DNA from: Hippasteria phrygiana
Lineage: Eukaryota; Echinodermata; Asteroidea; Valvatida; Goniasteridae
Direction of reading: 5' to 3'
NCBI GenBank assembly: GCA_037893225.1
Contig: JAZGUH010000938.1
Coordinates: forward strand, 124,001-188,000
DNA: 64,000 nt
Shown here piece after piece: positions 43,530-54,502 of this stretch. Position 1 is the stretch's first letter; each line of letters begins with the position of its first letter. The notes under the pieces were generated by a model that did not search any database, was not told the DNA's origin, and saw nothing but the letters and a program-made list of their open reading frames with translations. The position numbers and the translations under genes were made by a program.

Positions 43530-43870
43530 TGGGTCCAAAACCTCAGTTCCGTGAGCCATTCTCTGGCTAAGATGTTTTGACGATTGATTTTACTTCTATA
43601 GACCTTTTATATAAAAAATAGCCCCCAGGTCCCTCCCAAAAATCCCGGCATTTTTCGCCAGTGTCAAATCCAAGTTGGCCGCCGGCGGCATCTTGAAAAA
43701 TTAACTTTTGAACCAGAGCACATGGAATCATGTATGAAGACACTTTTTCGGGTAATTCGACCACAAGAATTCCGATTCTGACATCGGTTTGACGTAATGA
43801 CATCATTTTGACTCAGAAATCCAAGATGGCCGCCATCCGGTATTGCGAAAACGTAACTTTTGAATGGGAA
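43530..43870. mobile_element. TGGGTCCA-ended element, right-truncated copy
   Basis: Starts TGGGTCCAAAACCTCAGTTCC and matches 50533-50870 closely, including the doubled GCCGCC(G/A)-type text 'caagttggccgccggcggcatcttgaaaaa'. The right end is missing here. Non-coding. Confidence 0.7.
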
Positions 43871-44425
43871 GGGAAGATGTAGGGTTTGGGGTTTTCCATT
43901 TATACAGCATGTAAGGAAGGAGAAAAACAATACTTGTAAACTATAGCTATTAGAATTATGAATCCATGACTACCAAACATGTATGGTTTAGTAATGACAA
44001 TTTATGTTTTGAGGATCATTTCATAATTATGTTCAGTTCAAAGATTTTAACGTCAAAACCCATTTAACCTTGGTACTGCTTTACTTTTTAATAAGCAAAC
44101 TACCTCCATAAGGATCTCTTGCAGTAAAAAAATTGATAAATGTACTTCAAAATATGCTCCTTGTAATAGCAGTAACTTGAATATTTATCAAATGAAACCA
44201 CTTAAAACATTTATCTACAGACATGAGCAGAACCATCTGTATTTTGTACTAACCGCATAATTTTCTCCTTTTCCACAGGTAGGGATAACTCGGTTTGTAC
44301 TTTCCAGCAGCTCAGAAAGGCTAGGGAGAAGGCCTGACGCTATTCTTACCATCTAGATAACTACAATTTGTTTCTCCCTCTCTCGATTTATTCCTACAGG
44401 TTTTCAATTATCTCCCTCTCCCCGC
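43871..44425. other. Non-coding stretch before the Penelope-like coding region
   Basis: A strong 3' splice-site-like sequence, TTTTCTCCTTTTCCACAG, ends at 44278, about 150 bases before the reverse transcriptase region begins. Some Penelope-like elements retain introns, so this may be an intron end; it is a guess. Confidence 0.35.
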
Positions 44426-46907
44426 TTGGGTACCCTCTCACCGCCTCTTCAAAGGAGATGGAAGCAAATTCTACATGGTACTTCCATTAAACTCATCAAT
44501 GTCCTCTCTCAACAGTGTCAAACTACACTTCAGAACCTCCATCAGAATATTGCCCACCTCGACTCAGAACTTAGATCCAGTTGTTCTGACACCAGATACA
44601 GTAAATTCCATGATGAGATTGACAGGAGCGTATCTAACCTTGACTCTGTTCTGTTTAACAGGAGAAACAAGAATATTGGTGGCTTGCTTGCCAAGAAACA
44701 TCAACGCAGGCAGAGACGCTTCAGACGTCCCAGGCCCCAGTCTACACCACCACCATTCCAATACTGTAGTTAACCTTTCTTCCTCATCCATATCTGACGC
44801 TGAACATAAACTTCTCTCTAAGGGTCTCAATTTTGTTCCTACTCCCCACACTCTGAACCAGGTACAGCTCAGCCAAGATCTCACGAAATACTACCGTAGG
44901 ATCCGTCTCCGAGAGTTTTTCGTTGATTCTGACCGATGTGACCCAAAACCGTTCCGTGTCAAAAGTACCTGGGTACCCCCCAAGAATCGTGTACCAGCCC
45001 TCGAGACGTATGTTCAAGTTGTCAGTTCTCAAGTCACTAACCCTGATAACTTTGTCCACAGAACTCATGACAATCTCCGCAGAGAGGAGCGCTTGGCATT
45101 GAATGCCTTGCGCTCCCGTACTGATATCATCATCAAGCCGGCGGACAAAAGTTCAGCTGTGGTCATCATGGATCGTCATCAGTACATTGACGAGGCCCAC
45201 CACCAGCTGAACAATCATACTAACTACATCTGCCTTAACTCTGACCCCACAGGTACATTCTCTCAAGAGATACATTAGGTGCTGGACGATATGCGATCAC
45301 GTGACCAGCTGTCCAAGAAAGCTCATACATTTCTCTCTCCCTCTGACTGTAGGACTGCCAGATTTTAACTCCTTCCAAAGATTCACAAGGCTGGCAACCC
45401 AGGTAGGCCCATTGTCTCTGGTAATGGTTCACCAACAGAACGTATCTCTCTGTTTATTGACAGTTTTCTCAAACCCCTCGTTCCACAGATGCCATCATAC
45501 ATCCTTGACACCCCAGACTTCCTGCGCAAGCTGGAAGGAATCATGAACAAGCACAGCCATCTTTGGGACTTTTGACGTCTCATCCCTGTACACCAATATC
45601 CCCCACGAGGAAGGAATTCGTGCTTGTTTCTCGGCCCTGGCCAAGGCAGGACACACAACCCCACCCATCAGTGATATTGGCACCCTCGTGAGAATTGTAC
45701 TAACCAAGAACAATTGTTCCTTCCTATGTAAACACTATCTACAGGTACACGGTACAGCCATTGGCACTCGCATGGCCCCCTCCTTTGCATGCCTCTTCAT
45801 AGGAGACCTCGAAGAGCGCATGCTTGCCTCAGCATCATGTCGCCCCTAGGTATGGTTGAGATATATTGACGATGTATTTTTCATCTGGACCAGTGATCAG
45901 GACAGTCTGGAGACTTTCATTAATCACATTAATTCCTTCCACAGGACCATCAAGTTTACATCAGAGTATTCAGTGCATCAGACCAACTTCCTGGATGTCA
46001 CCATCTGCAAGGAAGACAACTCGGTAACCACTGATCTGTATTCTAAACCCACAGACACCCACCAGTACCTCCACTCCTCCAGCTGTCACCCCAGGCATTG
46101 CAAGACAGGCATAGCATTCAGCCAGGCACTTAGACTCAGAAGGATTTGTTCCAATAATACTGACTTTTCCCATCATGTACAGGTTCTGAAGAATAACTTT
46201 GTTGCCAGGGGCCACAGCTACCGCCAAGTTCAACGTGCTATCACCAGAGATTTGGCTCTCAAGGAAAAGACGCACAGCACTTACGTCGACCCCAAGATTC
46301 CCTTGGTCACCACCTTTCATCCTAGTCTCCCTCCCCTTCTAAAATAACTAATGACAACCACCATATCCTTCATACTTCAGATCGCCTTGCCCGTGCCGCC
46401 CCTGACAACCCAGTATTGGCTTATAGGCGCCCCCGCAATCTACGAGGTCCCCACCTTGGATGCACCCCCTCCCATACAGCATGGTACTTTTAAGTGCGAT
46501 TCCAGGTGTGTTGTTTGCCAGACTCACATGCAGGAGTCTGACTCCTTTTCTGGCCATTCATCTGGCACTACTCACAGAACCAATGGCAACATTACTTGCA
46601 ACACCTCTAATGTCATAAATCTCATTTCTTGTAGAGTTTGTGGTATCCAGTATGTCGGGGAGACCAAGAACACGCTCAAAAGGCGTTTCTATGGCCATCG
46701 ATCGACTGTGAACACCAAGAAAATGACACCCCTGTTGGTCATCACTTCAACTTGCCTAACTATTCAATTTCTGTTATGATTCTACAGGGCATAGAATCAC
46801 TTGGCCACCGCAAGGACTCGGTTCGCCTTAGCAAAGAGAAATTTTGGATGAAACGTCTTCGGACTATTCAACCACATGGTCTCAACATCCGGGAAGGAAA
46901 TGATTAA
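44426..46907 (+). pseudogene. Penelope-like element: reverse transcriptase and GIY-YIG endonuclease
   Basis: The coding region is spread over several frames. In order: an N-terminal domain (44426-44900, VVNLSSSSISDAEHKLLSKG near 44769); RT fingers (IIIKPADKSSAVVIM, about 45125-45170); [20 protein letters not shown] (about 45369-45428); block [17 protein letters not shown] (about 45568-45615); and the catalytic YIDD (45862-45873). The endonuclease starts with Cys-rich text and IQYVGETKNTLKRRF (46642-46686), the GIY-YIG motif of this class, and ends with KEKFWMKRLRTIQPHGLN before TGA or TAA near 46905. Breaks include TAA 45366, TAG 45847, a stop near 46345 and frame changes near 45545 and 46725. 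It is inactive. Confidence 0.9.
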
Positions 46908-47069
46908 CTCCTAATTTTCCCCCATTGTCATTTGTTTACAGATTATCCTCCTGGCAAACCCTCTTGGGGTCTCTTGCCCACTTGGCCACATGGGGTTGTT
47001 TTTCCATTTCCTGTTTATCCTTGCCACTTCTCTTTGTTCCTTTTCTTGCCCTATCACCACCTTCAATTC

Positions 47070-47105
<36 letters not shown>

Positions 47106-47169
47106 ACCACACTCTTGTGTCCCCTTTCCCCAGTTTCATCCTTCATCTTAATCCCTCCCCTCCTTCAAC
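46908..47169. repeat. 3' untranslated part with 32-base C run
   Basis: A pyrimidine-rich stretch between the coding end and the right terminal repeat, with an uninterrupted C run at 47072-47103. Frames through it translate as poly-Pro and are artefacts. Confidence 0.7.
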
Positions 47170-47437
47170 CTTACCCTAACCACACTTCTTTGTTCCTTTC
47201 TTCCTGGCTGTCCTTTCCTCTCCCTTTGATATTTACCCACTGCCATGCTCCTTTGCATCCCTCTTTTGTGTTTCTCCACCCACCCCCTCATGCATGTGTG
47301 TTCCCTACATGTTTGTTTCTTGTACTCTGTCATTTGCCTTTGAGAAAGAACTTGCTTAAATTCGAAACGTTAGGCAGCAATTTGTTTTTATTTGTATATT
47401 TCAGGTCCATTCAGTCAGTCAGCAGTTTGCAGCAGTT
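47170..47437 (+). repeat. Penelope-like terminal direct repeat, right copy
   Basis: About 268 bp matching 41671-41946. It includes the hammerhead-like segment (47339-47371), here with AAATTC in place of AAGTTC, so one stem pair is lost, and GAAACGTT in place of GAAACGTC, so the cleavage triplet is also changed. Confidence 0.75.
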
Positions 47438-48309
47438 CTGTTTATTTTCATGTTAAAACATTTATTATTACAAAATCATTTTACCCGGAAAATTGTACTT
47501 TTTGGCAATGTTTTAGACAAATGACACCATAACTGAATTAAAACATATTTAGAAGTCACCAATTATGCATTCGTGTTATGCTACACATTGTTATGACATT
47601 GTAACTGATGAATCAATATGACACTGAGAGATATGATTAGTCCGAATCAGAGCATTCTGCGACATTCACGTTGTACCACCACTGATGGAAACATTTTAAA
47701 CACTGTCTTACCTTTTAAACGTCTTCCTGACCCACTCTCTTGAACACAATTCTCCTTCTTGTAGCCCACAGACACAACAGCTGATTTTATTACGCGGATA
47801 CCCACCCACAAATAGGAACTGCAACAAGTCTTGGCTTTAAGTGAACGCCACAGAAATTGTTCAGCTATTTTGTTTGCATGTATGATTACCAACGCGTGTT
47901 GCTAGGTGATCTACCAGGCGAGTTAACATTTTATAGAAATCCCAATCAGGGATTATAGAGCGCCGAAGCGATGACGTCAATGCAGTGTTTGGAACTAGAA
48001 TACATTTGTTATGTGTTTGCATGCATTGGCGTCAATGCAATTTCAACTGTGGGGGGGGGGGGGGGGGGGGGGGGATCACTGAAGTCAAGAATGCACATGC
48101 GCAGTTGAAATACTGAACTGGCTTACTGCCCAAAGGGAACGAAAACATTCCAGATAAAAATTGTCTATCACACCTGCCTTTGACCCACTATGTTATTTTA
48201 ACCATTTCTTGCACCATGCAATATTATAATGGAAATCAGCAAATTAAAAGGAAGACACAGCTACGCTAATTAAATTAAGTTCAATTCAATACAACTTTAT
48301 TGTCCCCAT
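47438..48309. other. Non-coding stretch with G run
   Basis: No gene recognised. A G run of 24 bases lies at 48051-48074, in the context GTGGGGG followed by ATCACTG. Confidence 0.4.
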
Positions 48310-48456
48310 CAGTGGCGGATCTACGGGGGGGTTTTGGGGTTTAACCCCCCCCCCCCCCCCCTTGGGCTAAAAAAAACAAAAAAATGGGTGTGTTGGCCAA
48401 TCACCTCAGGTAAACCCCCCCCGCCCCCCCTTGGGTAAAACCTAGATCCGCCACTG
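48310..48456. mobile_element. 147-bp inverted-repeat element (CAGTGGCGGATC ends)
   Basis: Starts CAGTGGCGGATCTA and ends TAGATCCGCCACTG, a perfect 13-14-bp inverted repeat, flanked by CCCAT on both sides (48305-48309, 48457-48461). The interior is dominated by G and C runs around an A-rich centre. Same end design and duplication length as 17166-17486. Confidence 0.85.
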
Positions 48457-50433
48457 CCCATCGGGAGAAATTTGGTTGACCTTTTCAAATAGAAACACAT
48501 AGGCCTACAATTCACCTTATGAATATCAACATATTAAACAAACACTTAAATATACCTACATGCAGCACGTCAAAAATGAGCAAGAAAATAAGCAGCAAAA
48601 ATACAGGAAAATGAGATAGTAAAATAGCCTTTGGGGATCAGAGACCACAACAGCTCATAGTTCCATCTAATAGCTGCTGGAAGAAGTGCACTGTCGTATC
48701 GACTGGTTATTATCCTCCGTGTGGTTGAGGAATGTTTCTGGAATTTCGGGTGTGATCCCTGGCTATACGGCTTTAAGCCAGTTTCTTTGTTCACTTGGAA
48801 AAAGTATTCAATTTATATTAAATTTATAGTGTTAACTTTAATTTAAACTCAAACAACTGTAAAATTTACAAGGACAGCTAAACAAAGTTCTTTTCAGTTT
48901 TATAAGGAATAAAAAGAGTAAAAAAAATAAAGACGACCATGCCAAAAAAAACAGTCGATGACCCTTATTTTCCTTTATTACATGTCTGTACAATGAGTCT
49001 ATACCATATTTTAAAGAAAATGTATTCGAAAGAAACAAGCAATAGGCCTATATTTATGAATAACAGTGAAAGAACAGAAAAATAGTGGAGAAATTATCCT
49101 CATCTGCGACCTTTATGCCTTCTGCAGAAGATGTCGTAATGAAGTGTATCGAAATTGAACAAACTTATCATTAAATTGTGTGGCTGAAAAGACAAATTTG
49201 TTTTCTGAATAAAACTGTCCGGCGTAGACGAGACGAAATTGAATACTCCTCGCCGAAAATGGGTGTTCGTGGATTGAATTCGATTGAACAACAATTGAAA
49301 TTGTATATGACAAAAGACGAAATTAAACCTTGGAAGTGCACTATAGCGATGCTGATGGACAAATTTGAATGTTAAAGACGGTGAATTCGAATGAAAATGT
49401 TTTAAAATAGCCGGAAAAACCTATAATAGAACAGAACGTCAAAGCATTGTTATTATTAATTAGTCAACTAGTCACATTCAATCATTGTCAAGAACGGCTG
49501 TTGGCGAGCTGCTACATATTAGTCTAGTGGATAGTGGGACGGGCTATGGATCAAAGGGTCCCTAGTTCTTTACCCATTTGTCTTTACTGTCATATCTTTG
49601 GGATATTTTTAATTTAAGAGGAAAAAGAGACCGATAACCTAAGTTCTAGCTGTGCAGTGATCAAAGCAACCACTGAGTTATTCATGAAAATTGCTTCACC
49701 CGCCTGCGGAACAAAATTTACAGCCGCAGACCTTTTTTATGCAAGTTTGCCCCAAAGCCACTCGAGGTAAGGAGCTGCAAAGGGAGAGAGTGAACCAAAG
49801 ATGTAAGAGGTAGGAATTAATATTCCTCTTGAAGCAGGAAAGATCGTAAGATGAAGGGAAACATGCACCAGTCAAAGTAGGTCCAGTTGCGGCCAATATC
49901 GCATGACCACAAAAAAGGAGGAACTCATTTTTGTCAATACTCGGATGTTATCGTTGATGTTTGCCATGGCAAAATGTCTGCCAGGCATGTTATCGATACT
50001 GGAATTTTGAATTATCAATTAAAAACAAATCAATGTCGTATTTTACCCTTTGTATTTTGAAAAAAAGTATTTTTTAATGTTGCCAATTGTGAGTTTTTTC
50101 TATATTTTTATATATATTTTTTAAAAAGATTTATCGAGTCGACAGGGAATCTTCAGGTAAGGGAACCAGAATATTACACGTCATGATGTCACAGCTATGC
50201 GAAGCGCCCTCGACGGTAGCATGAGGGAGAAATTTGAGAAGTTTGAATATTTTATTAGTATCTTTATCTTACCACTTAATATTGATGGATGGAAACTGAC
50301 AATATTTAGCATTCATTTTGTTTCATATTTTTTTTTTTTTTTTATTTATTTATTATTCGGCATTCAGCCGGGATAGCCCAAGAAAGTCTTTCGACTTATT
50401 TCCAGTGGGGTCCCATATGATAGAAGATGAAGA
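48457..50433. other. AT-rich non-coding stretch
   Basis: 48745-48800 is a heavily deleted copy of the tRNA-related repeat (GTGATCCCTGGCTATACGGC joined to GCCAGTTTCTTTGTTCACTT). 49525-49575 has weak tRNA-like text (TAGTCTAGTGGATAG) without a proper B box. Nothing else was recognised. Confidence 0.4.
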
Positions 50434-50530
50434 AGGAAGTTACAGTTTTAGACGTGGGAGAAAAACCCCAGAGAATAATTCTGGAGAAAACCCACAGAAT
50501 CAGGTAGGGACTGAAAACCTAATCCACATA
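50434..50530. repeat. Dispersed repeat (GGAGAAAACCC type)
   Basis: Matches 58165-58262 with moderate divergence, sharing 'agttttaga', 'aaaccccaga' or 'aaaccccaca', and 'caggcagggactgaaaa'-like text. It lies directly beside the next element. Confidence 0.5.
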
Positions 50531-50532
50531 GT

Positions 50533-50956
50533 TGGGTCCAGAACCTCAGTTCCGTGACGATTCTCTGGCTAAGATGTTTTGACGATTGATTTGACTTCTA
50601 TGGACCATATAAACAAAATTAGCCCCCGGGTCCCTCCCAAAAATCCCAGGATTTTTCGCAAAAGGGCCAAATCCAAGATGGCCGCCGGCGCCATCTTGAA
50701 AAATGAAATTGATTACATTGAACCAGAGCACCTAGAATCACGTATGAAGACAATTTTTCAGGAAATTCGACCACGAGAATTCCGATTCTGACATCGGTTT
50801 GACGTAATGACATCATTTTGACCCAGAAATCTAAGATGGCCGCCATCCGGTAAAGCAAAAAGGTAACTTTTGAGCGGGAGCACCTAGGATCATGAATGAA
50901 CACATTATTTTGGCTAAATCGACGCGCTGATGCAAATTTTGAAGGTCCTGGACCCA
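50533..50956. mobile_element. 424-bp element with TGGGTCCAG ends
   Basis: The left end TGGGTCCAGAACCT and right end AGGTCCTGGACCCA match as inverted repeats at 13 of 14 bases. The interior contains two diverged tandem units, each with 'aagatggccgcc' and 'gaaccagagcacctagaatca'-type text. A truncated copy is at 43530-43870. Non-coding. Confidence 0.75.
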
Positions 50957-51339
50957 TCTAGTATAAAGGGAGTGAGAACCCTGTAGCCGGACATGATAAA
51001 TAATGGTTCTAGGAGTGAGCTCCTAATGGGATGAGGGCCACATAGGCCGGATTTTATGAGGGTACAAACTTGTTTAGCACAATGAAGGTCTAATTTGTTT
51101 TAACGAAGCACACTTGCCTTTCAGGTTGTGTCCCCGCTGACCACGGTAATCATCATCATCATCATCACTACATAATCGCAGTGTTGGCACAAATTGCTCT
51201 CTATTTTTGTATAAATTCACATCACATCACACACATCTGATACTTATTTCTGTTATTGTTTCCGGGTATGGACGAGCGTACGAGACTGTGATGCTGTGGG
51301 GTCGGTGTTTTGTGATGTGAATTGAGAACATACATGTAG

Positions 51340-52212
51340 CTTATGACAATGTCCACCGTTCCGTGTGTCCTCCAGTGTGGCAGGCTTTGCGATGAAGCCA
51401 CCGATTCCATTACCTCAATTGAGAGGTGGGAAAATCTCAAGAAAAAGGCACTGTTATGGAGGGATCTTGACAAGTTTGAAGACGTCCACGCAACTGTTGA
51501 TTGGGATAAAGGTCCCGTCGGACAATGTGTCCATGGTCGACCGTATGGAATACCAAGAAACTGGAACAGGCACACAAAAGACAGAAAGAACGAGAGATTG
51601 GTGAATGCCAATCTCAGTCTTTGTCTGTGTCTGATGTCTGTTCCCAAGATGCAGCTCCAGCTGCCAAGCGGCTGCGATCGAGTCTAGGGCCGATACAGGA
51701 TAAAACAAAATGTGTCTGGTGCTGAAAGACGGAGTCGGCCAAGCACCCAGAATCAAAGCTAATCCTAATTTCTCACGATCATGCATGGGCAGCTTTCAAG
51801 AGCCACACGGTGGCCCTGGAAGATCAGAGCATGCGAGACAGAATCAACTGTCTGATCGAGTATGCAGCTGATCAGCCCTACGCACTTGAGATCAGATATC
51901 ACCTCAAATGCTGGTTAAACTATGTGCGTAGCTACCAGAAAATAAGTAGAAATGACAAATTACCACGTATGCGAGGTTCTTCGACCACATCAGAACTGTT
52001 ATCTTTAAGGAATATGAGCTAAGGTCACTGCAGAGCCTCCTTCGAGACTAAAGTTGTATCCTTTCTTGGTATGGCTTCCCAACATCCGGGGTCAAGTCAT
52101 CCCATATCAAAGACATCCTGACCCGGGAGTTTCAGGCCAAGATCGGCTTCCACTCTAGAGAAACCAGAACGACCTAGTCTATGACACGTCTGGGGTGGTT
52201 CATATGTCGAGG
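51340..52212 (+). pseudogene. Broken gene of an uncharacterised multicopy family
   Basis: Protein-like text continues across shifting frames: CRLCDEATDSITSIERWENL and LLWRDLDKFEDVHATVDWDKGP (51385-51510), AAPAAKRLRSSLGPI and TKCVWC (51650-51720), then ALEDQSMRDRINCLI and ADQPYALEIRYHLKCW (51812-51912), and a DTSGG-SYVEA-like end near 52180-52208. From memory this resembles the N-terminal part of large uncharacterised proteins present in many copies in cnidarian and echinoderm genomes; I cannot name a domain. CxxC pairs suggest a zinc-binding module. A hexamer-rich element starting CAGTGCTGTAGTCGAG appears inserted at about 52213, cutting the gene. Confidence 0.5.
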
Positions 52213-52372
52213 CAGCCAGTGCTGTAGTCGAGTCCACCCAATCCGAGTCCGAGTCCGATTCCGAGTCCTTGGGTTCGAGTCCGAGTCCGAGTCCGAGTCC
52301 GAGTCCGAGTCCGAGTCCGAGTCCGAGTCCGAGTCCGAGTCCGAGTCCGAGTCCGAGTCCGAGTCCGATTGT
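52213..52372. repeat. (GAGTCC)n hexamer array 1
   Basis: From about 52240 to 52370 the sequence is almost pure GAGTCC repeats, roughly 20 copies. It is preceded by CAGTGCTGTAGTCGAGTCC, also seen in diverged form at 53358. All six frames are open as dipeptide repeats (Ser-Glu, Pro-Ser, Val-Arg, Gly-Leu, Thr-Arg, Asp-Ser), so no frame is evidence of a protein. Confidence 0.9.
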
Positions 52373-52492
52373 GAATCTCAAGTACATGTACAGTGTTCTC
52401 GTTGATACCGAGACAGTACACAAATACTACACAGCATGGTCAAAAAGGGTATTTACGGTAATAATAGGCTCAGAGAGGCTTTTAACACTTAT

Positions 52493-52790
52493 GCGCCTAT
52501 CAATCGCTTCCCCACCCCTCCCTCCCACCTGGCTGCCCTACCCAAGATGTGGGGATTGTCAATTTTGAAGTGACCAAATCCTTACCCCATGGAAAACATT
52601 TTAGTGACAATCCCCGACATATATGGGTGGGGCACCCCCACATCATGGTTTTAACCTTCTGATGATAGGGAAACAATGGCAAAATGAGTGACCAAAATCC
52701 CAACCCTGGGGCTTAAAAAACGTGACCAAACCCCCACATAAGACCTGGGGCAGCCCGGGGGAGGGGTAGGGGAAGCAATTGATAGGCGCA
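52493..52790. mobile_element. 298-bp element with TTA target duplication
   Basis: Starts TGCGCCTATCAATCGCTTCC and ends GGAAGCAATTGATAGGCGCA, about 20-bp inverted repeats with one mismatch, flanked by TTA on both sides (52490-52492, 52791-52793). Three-base TWA duplications are the mark of the PIF/Harbinger superfamily. The interior is non-coding. Confidence 0.75.
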
Positions 52791-53357
52791 TTATTGAATG
52801 ACATTTAAATATAACCTATAAATACAGTCCATACATGACATACATATGTATGTGATTTGGGGCACATAAACAACTGCAAATATTGTCTAGTACTTTACTC
52901 AAGCGAAAAATCCCTGAAACAACTTGGATTTGCAGAGTAGTTTGAGAAACTTCAAAGGAACCTTGCCGTGACACAACCTTGTGAAATTACTTTTGGCCAT
53001 TATTATTTTAAATTATAAAGAAAAAGTAATGGGCTTTGTGATGATACTGAACTATCCCAGTACCTTATTCCAATTTGAAAATATGACGTAAAAGAAATAA
53101 CACCTACAGCAACCGTGAAGATGTAAAACAAAAATCTCTTAACAAAAATCACGCATTGCATGTGCCTCTAACGTCACCATAAAAACGTCGATTTTTTCAA
53201 CTTTATCTGTCTTTTTTCCAAACCAAAATTGCCCCTGCAGATTTAATTATACTGAAAAATACAAAAATGTATTCCACCAGATTTGTTTTACTTCAACTAA
53301 TGATTAGTTTAATAAAAAAAAATAAAAAAACTGGTCTTGGGGAACATTCCTCTTTAG
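52791..53357. other. AT-rich non-coding stretch
   Basis: No gene or repeat structure was recognised. Confidence 0.35.
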
Positions 53358-54043
53358 CAGGGCTGTAGTCGAGTCCCGATGTGAGTCTAATGACAAGTAG
53401 TAGGTCAAACTTTAGCTGTAGCATACTGTTGCAATGATATCTAATTTAAATTGTAATACACGAACTTTTTTAGCAGACAAAACAAAATATGAGAATGTTT
53501 CTATGGTGCAGAAATTTAAATAAGTACTTCACACTTTTGAAATGTAGAAGATTAATGATGTCGTGAATATCAGTTGGGAAGTATTGCTAGTACACGCCTA
53601 CCAGCGAAATAGATTTTTGTGAATGAATTACTTTCGGCCGATCAAAACGTGTACCGCGCACTACATTACAACCGGTATTCCGTCTTCCGTATTCGCAAGT
53701 AATGGACGTCGTGCACCAGCCACATGACGTTCGGCTCGACTGGCAACTACAGCGTATTGCTCGAACACTATGGGGACGAGGTTGACGCGTACTGTACTAC
53801 CGAATTTAGTACATGTGTGTGCAGGCTACTGACGGGATTTGCAAACTAAACACTCCGACTTCGTTACAAAATTGCGGTAAAATTTTAGGTAAAAATCGGA
53901 TTTTTTAGGCCGGACTCGGACCAAGTCCTCGAGCTGGTCGAGTCCTTATTGTCCGAGTCCGAGTCCTGACTGTCCGAGTCCGAGTCCGAGTCCGAGTCCG
54001 AGTCCGAGTCCGAGTCCGAGTCCGGACTCGAGTCCTCCGGCAC
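53358..54043. mobile_element. Element with CAG(G/T)GC ends and hexamer array 2
   Basis: The left end CAGGGCTGTAGTCGAGTCC and right end GGACTCGAG...CGGCACTG are imperfect inverted repeats. The right part contains about 11 copies of GAGTCC (53955-54022). The interior is AT-rich and non-coding. The ends recall hAT-type CAGNG termini, but no 8-bp target duplication was found. Confidence 0.5.
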
Positions 54044-54044
54044 T

Positions 54045-54375
54045 GGTGTGTGGGTGTGAGTTTGTATAGCTATTTAAACCGTGGACCTTTAACAAAGAGG
54101 ACAATAGGGTCCACGATTGTGTCAAGGTCCACGATTGAAAATCGTGTACAAAACATATGGGAGGCCTTCCGAAAAAGTTAAAGTACTTACAAAAGAGGGA
54201 CAATAGGAGGTCCACGATTGCAGGTGTGTCTGGGTGTGTATGGCATACTAAGGCATTTCCAGCGAGGCGTATTTCCACAGTGGCGTATCCAGCGAGGGAG
54301 GGGGGGTGAGGGGGATGGGGGGGGGGGGGGGGGGGTGGGGTTGGGGGTTAGGTGTGGGGGGCAACGGGAAAAACT
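54045..54375. repeat. 458-bp tandem duplication, left unit
   Basis: Begins 'gtgtgtgggtgtgagtttg' and includes a GTCCACGATTG-family unit (54060-54255) and a G-rich tract (54299-54360). The same order, with the text 'ggttaggtgtggggggcaac', recurs from 54503. The left unit holds an extra inserted piece containing CAGTGGCGTATCCAGCGAGG (54279), another CAGTGGCG-type end. Confidence 0.7.
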
Positions 54376-54478
54376 GCCCCCCGAGTCCAAGTCCGAGTCC
54401 GAGTCCGAGTCCGAGTCCGAGTCCGAGTCCGAGTCCGAGTCCGAGTCCGAGTCCGAGTCCGAGTCCGAGTCCTTAAAA
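54376..54478. repeat. (GAGTCC)n hexamer array 3
   Basis: About 15 copies of GAGTCC from 54380 to 54470, ending 'ttaaaaatcgggactcgagtcc', as at 53890-54030. It separates the two units of the 458-bp duplication. Confidence 0.9.
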
Positions 54479-54502
54479 ATCGGGACTCGAGTCCGGACTG
54501 TG

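Noticed and set aside
41671..47437. LTR retrotransposon
   Set aside because: The terminal repeats lack TG...CA ends and the enclosed protein has a GIY-YIG endonuclease and no integrase, which is the Penelope arrangement.
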